Of a stretch of DNA of 64,000 nucleotides, positions 26,013-33,811 are shown piece after piece. The notes beneath the pieces were generated by a model that was given only the letters and a program-made list of their open reading frames with translations, made no database searches and was not told the DNA's origin. Source of the DNA: JBAZWV01 sp041660225 (GTDB taxonomy: Bacteria; Patescibacteriota; Patescibacteriia; 2-12-FULL-60-25); NCBI GenBank assembly GCA_041660225.1, contig JBAZWV010000002.1:314735-378734 (forward strand), written 5' to 3'. The position numbers and the translations under genes were made by a program. Numbering within the stretch: position 1 is the stretch's first letter; each line of letters begins with the position of its first letter.

Positions 26013-26972
26013 ATGGAACAGTACGATGCGCATTTTCAGCACAGCCTCGTTACCCCTCCCCACCCCGAAGTCGAGGTGGACATCTTCTACAGGTTGGATC
26101 GCAATGAACCAACGATGAGCACCGAAGACGTCATCTTCGCACTCGGACTCGATCCGAAGAGCGCCACGGTTTCGGCGATCATTCCGAACTACGTGGCGGA
26201 TCTCGTCATCACGCTCAAACGACAATCCCTGAAGTACCGGCGATCGCGGGTCAGTCATCTCAAAAAACTGGCTTCGTCTCCCGACCCTGCAAAGGTCATC
26301 GCGCACGCCGATCGTCTCAAAGGAAACGAACGCTTCCTCAAACCGCTCCGCGACCAATTCGAGACGGAGTACGGGAGGCCAGCCGAATCGTGGGAGATCG
26401 AAGACTTCTGCAAAGTGGAGGCGGAGCGCAATCTCATTCGACGCGAGCATCCTCTCTACGGAATCGAAAAGCGCTACTACGACGGAATCGCGTCGGGGAG
26501 GACCAGCGTCTACGTGCTGCAAAATCGACTCGCATGTCAAGAAGGTGACGACGAACCCATGCGTCCCTTCCGTGCCGCATTCGACAAGTTCGAACGCGTG
26601 CGGAAACAGGCATCGCCTCTCTGGCACTTCGTCCAAAAAGGGGCTGCGCAAATATTCCGCCTCGGACAAATCGAGGGGGAAGACGGGTTCACCGGCATCG
26701 GTCTCTACCAGGATGCGACGCTCATCGTGATCCCGCTCGAGCTCTACCAACGAGCTCTGCGGACCAAGGTCGAGCTGACGCATCATGTGATCCCCGCACT
26801 CCCGCGGCGGTCCTATCACATCGAACGCCTTCCCGACACCACACGGCCTTCCGACGACGTCCCCGCGACGAGCTCCCCTGTGGAGCCCCCCGCGGACGAC
26901 GAACCGGAAGCGCCTCGCTCGGAGGAATCAAGTAACTCTGTCGATGGGACAGAGGTACCGCTCCTCCACTAA
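26013..26972 (+). CDS. Unknown soluble protein (319 aa), orphan block ORF 9
   Basis: ATG 26013 follows AGGAAGG. This is the largest ORF of the block. It has a helical N-terminal part (STEDVIFALGLDPKSATVSA resembles a helix-turn-helix but is not diagnostic), a middle with EVEAERNLIRREHPLYGIE-like charged helices, and a disordered Pro/Glu/Ser-rich tail from about 280. There is no signal peptide or membrane helix. No homology is recognised. A hairpin and a U-tract terminator follow, ending the block. Confidence 0.75.
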   Translation: MEQYDAHFQHSLVTPPHPEVEVDIFYRLDRNEPTMSTEDVIFALGLDPKSATVSAIIPNYVADLVITLKRQSLKYRRSRVSHLKKLASSPDPAKVIAHADRLKGNERFLKPLRDQFETEYGRPAESWEIEDFCKVEAERNLIRREHPLYGIEKRYYDGIASGRTSVYVLQNRLACQEGDDEPMRPFRAAFDKFERVRKQASPLWHFVQKGAAQIFRLGQIEGEDGFTGIGLYQDATLIVIPLELYQRALRTKVELTHHVIPALPRRSYHIERLPDTTRPSDDVPATSSPVEPPADDEPEAPRSEESSNSVDGTEVPLLH

Positions 26973-26984
26973 CCACACCCTTTT

Positions 26985-27067
26985 CGCGGAGCGAAGCCTC
27001 GTGCTTCGTCTCCGCGGACCCATGGATATCTCGCCACGTTGGCTGAGACGTCCATGGGATTTTTTTA
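26985..27067 (+). terminator. Hairpin and terminator at the end of the orphan block
   Basis: CGCGGA-GCGAAG-CCTCGT-GCTTCG-T-CTCCGCG (26985-27016) is followed by CCCATGGA...TCCATGGG with an inner GCCA-CGT-TGGC stem and then ATTTTTTTATT (27019-27067). Confidence 0.75.
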
Positions 27068-27076
27068 TTGCATATC

Positions 27077-27105
27077 TTGACAGTGCGTTTGCGGTTCCGT
27101 ATCTT
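27077..27105 (+). promoter_or_regulatory. Promoter of the downstream small RNA
   Basis: TTGACA (27077-27082), a 17-base spacer and TATCTT (27100-27105); start expected near 27112. Confidence 0.75.
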
Positions 27106-27111
27106 TCATGG

Positions 27112-27259
27112 ACGCTTTCTTTGATCTGCGAAACGGTGCGAGCATTCTAACGTTGACGTTGATGGACCCCTCCGACCTCGTCGGAGGATCTCTCCTCCCA
27201 TGAACACCGATGTTTTCTCTTGCGTGTCATCGGTTCGCAGATCAAAGGAAGTCTTTTTT
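27112..27259 (+). ncRNA. Candidate ~148-nt non-coding RNA closed by an 18-bp terminal stem
   Basis: Promoter, structure and terminator are all visible. CTTTCTTTGATCTGCGAA (27115-27132) pairs with TTCGCAGATCAAAGGAAG (27234-27251) over 18 positions with one G-U, and TCTTTTTTA follows at once, so the closing stem is also the terminator. Inside are CCTCCGAC-CTC-GTCGGAGG and ACCGATG/CATCGGT. There is no ORF with a start signal. It does not carry tmRNA, RNase P or SRP RNA signatures; a 6S-like role is possible but not shown. The 3' end overlaps the stop of the convergent RodZ-like gene. Confidence 0.7.
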
Positions 27260-27944
27260 ATTGTTGCGGGATCGTTGGACGTTCGTACGTGATACGCCGG
27301 ACTTCGCTGACGGATGATCCGAAACGACGACGCGCTTCGATGGTCAGTGTCATCGAACCGCGTGGAATGTCGAACGAGATAAAAAATCCACCTTCGCGAT
27401 CGACGACGGCCGGTCGGCCATTCACGGTTACGACCGCGGATGGATCTGTTGTTCCACGCACATCCACGCGCGGGATATCCAAAATCGCACCGTCCATCGG
27501 CGTCATTACGACAAGCGGCGGCGCATTCTGAAGCAATCGTCCCTGCCACACAAAATATCCGGCCGTAAGTGCAACAACGAATAAAAATCCGGCAAACGCC
27601 ATCGCGTGTGCCAACACAAAAAAATCACGCGCTCTCGGCGGCCGATCGCGTTTGATCGTCGTCACGTTATTCATCCCGCGCGCCTCAACAAGCTCGCGGT
27701 ATTTTTTGATGAAATATCCGGGTCGTCCTTCGAGGGCCGTCACGAGCGAACGCACGTGTCGTTCCGCATACGTTGGATCGACCAAATCTCCGAGACGCTC
27801 TTCTTCAAGCGCCAGGATAACCGACGAATGAATCTTTGTGATCGCTCCCAAATCGTCAAGCGAAAGTCCACGCAATTCGCGTAACTCGCAAAGATCATGA
27901 CCGAACCCTGTGCCCTCGGCCAAATGCTTGTGTACGAAAGACAT
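27258..27944 (-). CDS. RodZ-like helix-turn-helix membrane protein
   Basis: The 228-aa protein has a helix-turn-helix of the RodZ type at about 15-75 (LCELRELRGLSLDDLGAITK, then I-HSSVILALEEERLGDL), one membrane helix at about 108-132 (AHAMAFAGFLFVVALTAGYF) and an extracellular Ig-like domain (VDVRGTTDPSAVVTVNG). RodZ links MreB to the envelope in rod-shaped cells; MreB is not in this window. It begins 3 bases after ftsK ends, in one operon. Confidence 0.82.
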   Translation of the reverse strand: MSFVHKHLAEGTGFGHDLCELRELRGLSLDDLGAITKIHSSVILALEEERLGDLVDPTYAERHVRSLVTALEGRPGYFIKKYRELVEARGMNNVTTIKRDRPPRARDFFVLAHAMAFAGFLFVVALTAGYFVWQGRLLQNAPPLVVMTPMDGAILDIPRVDVRGTTDPSAVVTVNGRPAVVDREGGFFISFDIPRGSMTLTIEARRRFGSSVSEVRRITYERPTIPQQ

Positions 27945-27947
27945 AGG

Positions 27948-30173
27948 CTACATCCGATCTTCGTTGATCGGTTCTTCCACCTCTTCAACCTGCGAAGGCG
28001 GAAGCGGAACCTGATCCAGCTGACGAGAGAACTGAACATTCAAAATTTCACGCGGCTTGGCACCGTCCCCCGGACCGATAAATCCTTCTTGTTCCAGCAG
28101 GTCGAGAAGACGCGCGGCACGGGCATATCCGACTTTGAGCCGGCGCTGCAGCAGTGACGCGGACGCTTTGCCCGCTCGGATAATTTCTTCTTTCGCGGTC
28201 GGAATCAGCGGATCGGAATCCTCTTCCACGGGAATGCCGTTCGTAAATTTGGTATCACCCCCGGCAGGGCGCTCCGTTATGGATACATCATAATCCGTCG
28301 GCTCATATTTGGATTTCAGGAACTCGACCACCCGCTTGATTTCGTCGTCAGATACGAATGATCCCTGCAGACGTCTCGGCGTCGGAAGATCGGAAGTCGA
28401 GAACAACATATCTCCGCGACCGATCAACTTATCTGCTCCCATTTGATCAAGAATCGTACGCGAATCCGTAGCCGATGCGACCGCAAACGCGATACGCGCC
28501 GGCACGTTCGCCTTGATGAGACCCGTGATGACGTCCACGGATGGGCGTTGCGTCGCGAGAATCAAGTGGATCCCCACGGCACGTGACATCTGTGCAAGAC
28601 GCACGATCGAACCTTCAACATCAGACATTGCCGTCATCATGAGATCCGCGAGTTCGTCCACAACGATCACGAGATACGGGATCTTTTCTTCGGCGCGGGC
28701 GTTGTAACTCGGCAGATCACGAGCGCCAAACTTCGAGAGCATGTCGAAACGACGATCCATTTCACGTAGCGCCCACTTGAGCGCATTCACGGTTTTCTCG
28801 ACCTCCGTAATCACGGGCACAACAAGATGCGGAATGCCATTGTACGCCGGGAGTTCAACACGCTTCGGGTCAACCAAGAGCAACTTGAGATCGTCCGGAC
28901 CATTCGCGTAGATGAGCGACATGAGAATGGTGTTGAGACAAACGGATTTTCCCGATCCCGTGGCACCGGCAACCAGCAAGTGCGGCATTCGTGAAATATC
29001 CGCGACCCACGGCTTCCCGGAAACATCTTTTCCGAGCGCGAAATGCAAATTGTTTTTCCGTTCACGCCATTCACGCGCTTCCAAAATCTCTCGGAGACCC
29101 ACGGTCGCCACGGATTGATTCGGAACTTCGACGCCGACAAGCGACTTGCCTGGAATCGGAGCCTCGATACGAATCGGATGCGCCGCGAGTGCGAGAGCAA
29201 GATCGTTATGCAGTGCCGTGATCTTCGTGAGCTTCACGCCTTCGGATGGTTTGAGCGTGAATTGTGTCACCGTCGGTCCAACGGAGACCTCACCCATCTC
29301 AACGGGGATGCCAAAATTCTCAAGCGTGCGCTGAATGACGGTGGAGTTATGGACAATGTCTCCCGACGTCGGACGTTGATCGCGTTTTGTAAGCAGCTCA
29401 AGCGGAATCTCCACACGAGGACGGCGTTTGCGAGGTTTAGGAGGTGGGAGCGGAGCGGCTGGATCGTCTCCTTCCGTCGCTTCGTCCGTTTCTTCTTCCT
29501 CCTCATCCGCTTCTTCTTCGATCGGCATCGGATTCACGGGTACCGGTTGCACAGCAACGGATTGTCGGATGACTTCTTCACGTCGCGCCGCCTGACGCGA
29601 CACAAGCCAACGGAGCGGAGCGATCAGGAACAGGAACAGTCGCTTTAATACGTTCCAAATGGCGACAAAAACATCCACGATGCGAGCAACGGACGTATTG
29701 AAGATAAGCAGAAGGGACACGACGGTCAGCGCGGCAAACAGTGTTCCTGCACCCAGTAATCCCAGCAGCTGAATGAACGGCGTCGCGATCATGAGTCCGA
29801 GCTTGCCTCCTGCCGTATCGAGCGCTTCTGCGACGGGAACGCTGTCAGCGAACGTTCCGATATTCACTAATGGATTCAACGAAAAGAAAAACAACAGGAA
29901 GCCGATGTAATTCGTCGCCTTCATCGGCAACCGTTCCGGTGAAATCAAGTGATATCCGATCGCGATCAAGAAGAACGGCAGAGCGATCTTGTCCCATCCG
30001 AGAACATGCGACATCGCTTCATCGAGCGAGATGCCAAGTTTTCCAGCCAAATCAAAGAGGGCGAGCAGCAAGAGCACAGCCATCGCGAAGACAACGACGG
30101 TAAGGATTCCCCGACGAGTTTCTGGATCGAGTGAGAGATCCAACGAAAAATTACGCTTGCGACGTCGTCCCAT
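27948..30173 (-). CDS. ftsK: DNA translocase FtsK/SpoIIIE
   Basis: FtsK pumps chromosome ends across the closing septum. The 741-aa form has four N-terminal membrane helices (about 20-170), an acidic linker (EEEADEEEEETDEATEGD), the alpha/beta motor with Walker A GATGSGKSVC and Walker B YLVIVVDELADLMM, and a C-terminal winged-helix gamma domain (about 670-725, ASLLQRRLKVGYARAARLLD). Length is normal for short-linker SpoIIIE-type proteins. It lies between recA and the RodZ-like gene. Confidence 0.95.
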   Translation of the reverse strand: MGRRRKRNFSLDLSLDPETRRGILTVVVFAMAVLLLLALFDLAGKLGISLDEAMSHVLGWDKIALPFFLIAIGYHLISPERLPMKATNYIGFLLFFFSLNPLVNIGTFADSVPVAEALDTAGGKLGLMIATPFIQLLGLLGAGTLFAALTVVSLLLIFNTSVARIVDVFVAIWNVLKRLFLFLIAPLRWLVSRQAARREEVIRQSVAVQPVPVNPMPIEEEADEEEEETDEATEGDDPAAPLPPPKPRKRRPRVEIPLELLTKRDQRPTSGDIVHNSTVIQRTLENFGIPVEMGEVSVGPTVTQFTLKPSEGVKLTKITALHNDLALALAAHPIRIEAPIPGKSLVGVEVPNQSVATVGLREILEAREWRERKNNLHFALGKDVSGKPWVADISRMPHLLVAGATGSGKSVCLNTILMSLIYANGPDDLKLLLVDPKRVELPAYNGIPHLVVPVITEVEKTVNALKWALREMDRRFDMLSKFGARDLPSYNARAEEKIPYLVIVVDELADLMMTAMSDVEGSIVRLAQMSRAVGIHLILATQRPSVDVITGLIKANVPARIAFAVASATDSRTILDQMGADKLIGRGDMLFSTSDLPTPRRLQGSFVSDDEIKRVVEFLKSKYEPTDYDVSITERPAGGDTKFTNGIPVEEDSDPLIPTAKEEIIRAGKASASLLQRRLKVGYARAARLLDLLEQEGFIGPGDGAKPREILNVQFSRQLDQVPLPPSQVEEVEEPINEDRM

Positions 30174-30210
30174 GAAGTTAGCCCTATTCTAGCTGTATTT
30201 CCGCGTTCCT

Positions 30211-31296
30211 TCAAACGTCGTCCGGCGGCGGAACGTCATCTTCTTGGTCTCCAGCAGGCGGACGCGACAAGGCGTTGTCTTCATCTTCTTTGGAACGCCA
30301 CGCAGCCAGCGTCTTCGCACGAATATCCTTGAACAAATCAGGACGTTCTCGAAGCGTCGTTTTGGCGTTCTCACGACCGACACCGAGTTTCTCCTCGCCA
30401 AAGCTGTAGGAGTTACCCGCCTTCTTAATGATGCCCATTTCGGTCCCGGTATCGAGAAGATCGCCGGAGAGCGAGATGCCTTCGTTATACATGATGTCGA
30501 ATTCACACGTCCGGAACGGAGCCGCGACCTTATTCTTCACGATCTTGGCTTTGACGCGGTTGCCAATGATCTTTTCGCCAAGCTTGATCTGCGCGCTGCG
30601 ACGAACTTCGATACGCACGGACGAGTAGAACTTGAGTGCCATCCCTCCCGTCGTTGTTTCAGGGTTTCCGTAGACGATTCCGATCTTCTGACGAACCTGG
30701 TTGATAAAAATAACCGTTGCTTTTGAGCGCGAGATAATAGCTGTGAGCTTCCGAAGCGCCTGGCTCATCAAACGAGCCTGAAGACCCATGTGGCTGTCCC
30801 CCATTTCACCTTCGAGTTCGGCTTTCGGTGTCAGTGCCGCGACAGAGTCAACGACAATCACATCAACCGCGTTCGAACGCACGAGCGTCTCAACGATATC
30901 GAGTGCCTGTTCCCCGTTATCCGGTTGCGAGATGAGAAGATCATCCACCTTCACACCGATCTTGCGCGCATAATCCGGATCAAGCGCATGTTCCGCGTCC
31001 ACGAAGGCAGCGATACCTCCCAAGTTCTGCATCTCAGCAACGATGTGTTGTGCGAGCGTCGTCTTTCCGGATGATTCCGGACCGTAAATTTCAACCACGC
31101 GACCACGCGGCACTCCCATCACGCCAAGAGCGAGATCGAGCGACAGACATCCCGTCGGAATAACTTCGACTTCCATCCGCTTTGCCTCTCCCAACCGCAT
31201 GATGGACCCTTCACCAAAACGTTCTTTGATCTGATCGATGGCTTCCTGGGCCGCAACCCGGCGCTCATCCCGTTCGTCATGTGCTTTTTTTGCCAT
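30211..31296 (-). CDS. recA: Recombinase RecA
   Basis: RecA forms filaments on single-stranded DNA, performs strand exchange and triggers LexA self-cleavage. Visible features: Walker A GPESSGKTT, the DAEHALD motif, Walker B VIVVDSVAALTPKAE, loop L2 around GNPETTTGG, and an acidic Pro-rich tail. I chose ATG 31296 (MAKKAHDERDERR, 361 aa); a frame reaching 31335 crosses the SOS box. The box GTTC-N7-GTTC lies 12-26 bases before the ATG, so it is probably LexA-controlled. Confidence 0.97.
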   Translation of the reverse strand: MAKKAHDERDERRVAAQEAIDQIKERFGEGSIMRLGEAKRMEVEVIPTGCLSLDLALGVMGVPRGRVVEIYGPESSGKTTLAQHIVAEMQNLGGIAAFVDAEHALDPDYARKIGVKVDDLLISQPDNGEQALDIVETLVRSNAVDVIVVDSVAALTPKAELEGEMGDSHMGLQARLMSQALRKLTAIISRSKATVIFINQVRQKIGIVYGNPETTTGGMALKFYSSVRIEVRRSAQIKLGEKIIGNRVKAKIVKNKVAAPFRTCEFDIMYNEGISLSGDLLDTGTEMGIIKKAGNSYSFGEEKLGVGRENAKTTLRERPDLFKDIRAKTLAAWRSKEDEDNALSRPPAGDQEDDVPPPDDV

Positions 31297-31307
31297 AGTG
31301 ATAGTTT

Positions 31308-31322
31308 GTTCTATTTCTGTTC
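31308..31322 (+). promoter_or_regulatory. Candidate LexA (SOS) box of recA
   Basis: GTTCTATTTCTGTTC (31308-31322) is identical to the box in the lexA promoter. It reads as GTTC direct repeats 7 bases apart. On the recA strand a TATAGA -10-like hexamer overlaps its upstream end. Confidence 0.7.
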
Positions 31323-31381
31323 TATATCCTCTCACGCCTCCAAAATCCGTGCAAGCGTTGGATGGGGATAAATCAATGAAT

Positions 31382-31405
31382 AAAAACCCCGACAGAGTGC
31401 CGGGG
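31382..31405 (-). terminator. Terminator of the M23-like gene
   Basis: On the minus strand CCCCGGCACTCTGTCGGGG is followed by TTTTTA, 9 bases past the stop codon. Confidence 0.75.
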
Positions 31406-31413
31406 AAGATGTA

Positions 31414-33180
31414 CTACGGAATCACCGCGACAGAACCGTTCATATAAGGAGCGCCGCTTCCGTTGGGAACGAGATCGTAACTGATCGTCCCCTCTGGACC
31501 TTCGAGTGTTACGTTTCCGATCGTGAACCCACAACCGCCGGACGGGTTACAGGACATATCACCCCACCATCTTCCATCAGGGAGCTGGATCGTGAAGAGC
31601 AGATTCGTCGTTCCGGACGGAGCATCGAGAAAACACTCCAGACTTCCGTCGTCTGGAACCGTGTCTGGACAGGTTGCGAATGTCGCAGGCACCCAGTCAT
31701 ACAACGGTGCGCCCGGGGGATCCCACATGCCCCGAAATTGATTCAGGCCCGGCAGCGCGGGTCCGTCGTATCGGAATCGTACCTTTCCGATCGGTACGTC
31801 AGACACTTCCTCCCCCGTTCCTCCCCCGTTTCCAGGTGGTGGACAGTTATCAACGCATGTCGACGGATGCGCGCAGAGACCGACAAGCTCGCTCGTGATG
31901 AGCGGACCGCGCGGACCTGCGACGAGGTCGATCGTATCGACCGGAATCGTCACAATGTCTTCGGCGTCATATCCAAGCGCGAGAAATGTCGACCAGTTCG
32001 CGATCGGCAACCGTCGTTCTTCAGAAACAACGGAGACTTCGCTCTGTCCTTCGGCTTTCACGAGAGTTCCATCGCGGAGCAATCGGAATCCTTGATCCGT
32101 CGTGTCCGCGAAAAACGCATCGCGTTCCACCGCAGACCAAACGGCGACATCCACGTCCGTCCATCCCCACGAAAGAAACGCTTCATACGAGATGAACGCA
32201 CGTCGCGAACCTTTCTGACCGAGTACGTATTCATACACGGTTGAGGAGTCATCGAATTTCAGAACCGCGTGCCCCGCACGCGGTGACACAAAGGGATCAT
32301 CGGGCGAGAGACATGCGAGTTCAGCGTCAGTGACATCAATGATACGCGTCGTGAGGTGCTCGGCAGCAATTGTACCGGCTTCGACCAACTGACGAGAGGC
32401 GTCGTGACCCACGTACCACACCGAACCGTCTGTCGGACGCCGCACGAAACTTCCCGGCGGATGCCAGAGCACTGGCGCCACGCTCGTTGTAAGCGTCGAA
32501 AGAAACGGCACAGGATCCGCAAACCATTTACGACGGCTCGGACTCGAATCGTATCCACGAAACCATGCCGCTTCCACAGACTGCGCCTCCGCCATGGTCT
32601 GTAGCCGGATGCCGATGTGCAGATGCACGCCGCCATCACCGTTATGAGCGTCATCGTTCACGTATCCGATCACGTCGTCAGGTCCAACCATGTCACCCAC
32701 GGCAAGACCCAACAGTCCGACATTGCCATCACGATCTTGGCTCTTGCGAATATGGCCATAGATGACCAAGAAATGTGTCACCGAGACCTGCTCCCCAAGA
32801 CCGTTTGCAACCATGATCGGTACATCGAGTTTGTGCTCGACAACCGCGACAAGTTGACCGTATCCCGCGGCTGCACGATAGACTCGCAGAACACCACATC
32901 CGATCGGATGAATCGCTGCGCCTTCCGAGAGCAACATGTCGTACCCAAGATGATTCCCGTCGGCGTAAAACGTTCGTCCCTGATAGACGTTCGCCATATC
33001 CTGCGGTTCCGTCGGATATCGCGCAGCCGTGACACTGCACGGCACCGGGGGCACAAGCGCTTCCTGCGCACCATCGACGGAAAACGATTCGCGTTCGTTC
33101 GCGTCACATGCGCTGGCCCCGATGATCAGAACAACGAAGATGATCCACGCAAACGGCATCATCCAAACAACGGATTTCAT
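31414..33180 (-). CDS. M23-like metallopeptidase lipoprotein
   Basis: The 588-aa product has a lipoprotein signal (MKSVVWMMPFAWIIFVVLII, lipobox GASAC, Cys about 25). An M23-like domain follows: the first metal pair in NHLGYDM (H-x3-D) and the second in VHLHIGIR (HxH), with the GY/HIRK loop between. M23 enzymes cleave cross-links in peptidoglycan. About 330 more residues follow with repeated W/Y-rich motifs (EAFLSWGWTDVD and STFLALGYDAED) and a Cys-rich linker. I chose ATG 33180, preceded by AAGGAGATTGGGTC; the longer frame to 33234 runs through a leader hairpin. Confidence 0.82.
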   Translation of the reverse strand: MKSVVWMMPFAWIIFVVLIIGASACDANERESFSVDGAQEALVPPVPCSVTAARYPTEPQDMANVYQGRTFYADGNHLGYDMLLSEGAAIHPIGCGVLRVYRAAAGYGQLVAVVEHKLDVPIMVANGLGEQVSVTHFLVIYGHIRKSQDRDGNVGLLGLAVGDMVGPDDVIGYVNDDAHNGDGGVHLHIGIRLQTMAEAQSVEAAWFRGYDSSPSRRKWFADPVPFLSTLTTSVAPVLWHPPGSFVRRPTDGSVWYVGHDASRQLVEAGTIAAEHLTTRIIDVTDAELACLSPDDPFVSPRAGHAVLKFDDSSTVYEYVLGQKGSRRAFISYEAFLSWGWTDVDVAVWSAVERDAFFADTTDQGFRLLRDGTLVKAEGQSEVSVVSEERRLPIANWSTFLALGYDAEDIVTIPVDTIDLVAGPRGPLITSELVGLCAHPSTCVDNCPPPGNGGGTGEEVSDVPIGKVRFRYDGPALPGLNQFRGMWDPPGAPLYDWVPATFATCPDTVPDDGSLECFLDAPSGTTNLLFTIQLPDGRWWGDMSCNPSGGCGFTIGNVTLEGPEGTISYDLVPNGSGAPYMNGSVAVIP

Positions 33181-33209
33181 GACCCAATCTCCTTCTGGGA
33201 AGGAACATT

Positions 33210-33252
33210 CCTCCCCGTCATCACCGCTATGCATTTCGATGACGACGGGAGG
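33210..33252 (-). promoter_or_regulatory. Hairpin upstream of the M23-like gene's ribosome site
   Basis: CCTCCC-GTCGTCATCG pairs with CGGTGATGAC-GGGGAGG on the minus strand: 16 bp with a 1-base bulge, loop AAATGCATAG. It ends about 16 bases before the AAGGAG site, so it could affect translation or mRNA stability. The remaining 33253-33650 leader has no gene that I can support. Confidence 0.5.
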
Positions 33253-33657
33253 TTCGACACACGGAGACGGACGGAATCCTGCACGGATTCATCGGCGCAC
33301 GCTTCATCATTGCAACGCGCTCGGGAATTGGATGAAGTGTGCGAGAAAAAATTGCGTGACGCGTTTCGCCACGAGATTTCCCGCGTCATGCGGGGCAGCT
33401 CGTCGCGACCTACGTCCTTCGCACCGGATGGCAATCGGCACGGAATCCAATGAACGGGCAGGGTGCGACGCAGACCATCCCTTTCCTCTCGACATCCATC
33501 TCCGGCCAAGTCTGCCAAGACCTATGCCGGGGCACATGACGGGGCCGCTTCTCTCCCCGTCCGCGCCCGGATGTCGGATCGTCTGCGCATCGCGCCTTCT
33601 TTCCGTCCGTCTCTTCGTGTGTGTCGAGGTGCGGGATCGTTGTGATCCACACTCTCC

Positions 33658-33685
33658 AGTATGAGGGCGTTAAAAACAGCGTCAA
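33658..33685 (-). promoter_or_regulatory. Possible promoter of the M23-like gene (long leader)
   Basis: On the minus strand TTGACG (33685-33680), a 16-base spacer and CATACT (33663-33658). If used, the leader would be about 470 nt, all of it without a supported ORF. A plus-strand TTGACA-17-TTAGAG also occurs near 33709 with no gene behind it. Confidence 0.4.
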
Positions 33686-33811
33686 AAAAATCTGTTTGTC
33701 GTCTTTGACATAACAGTTTCGTTCATCTTAGAGACAAAAGATCTGCCTGAATGGAACGTGGAAATAAAACTGTCGATCGCGTCTGACATCTTGCTTCGGC
33801 TGACAAAAAAA

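Noticed and set aside
25977..26819. 280-aa minus-strand frame
   Set aside because: Antisense of ORF 9, without start signals.
21286..27260. Prophage or integrative element with recognisable genes
   Set aside because: No integrase, terminase, capsid, portal, relaxase or att-like direct repeats were seen, so a mobile origin stays only a hypothesis.
33705..33735. Plus-strand promoter TTGACA-17-TTAGAG
   Set aside because: No gene, structured RNA or terminator follows before the convergent comEC end, so it is not listed as a feature.
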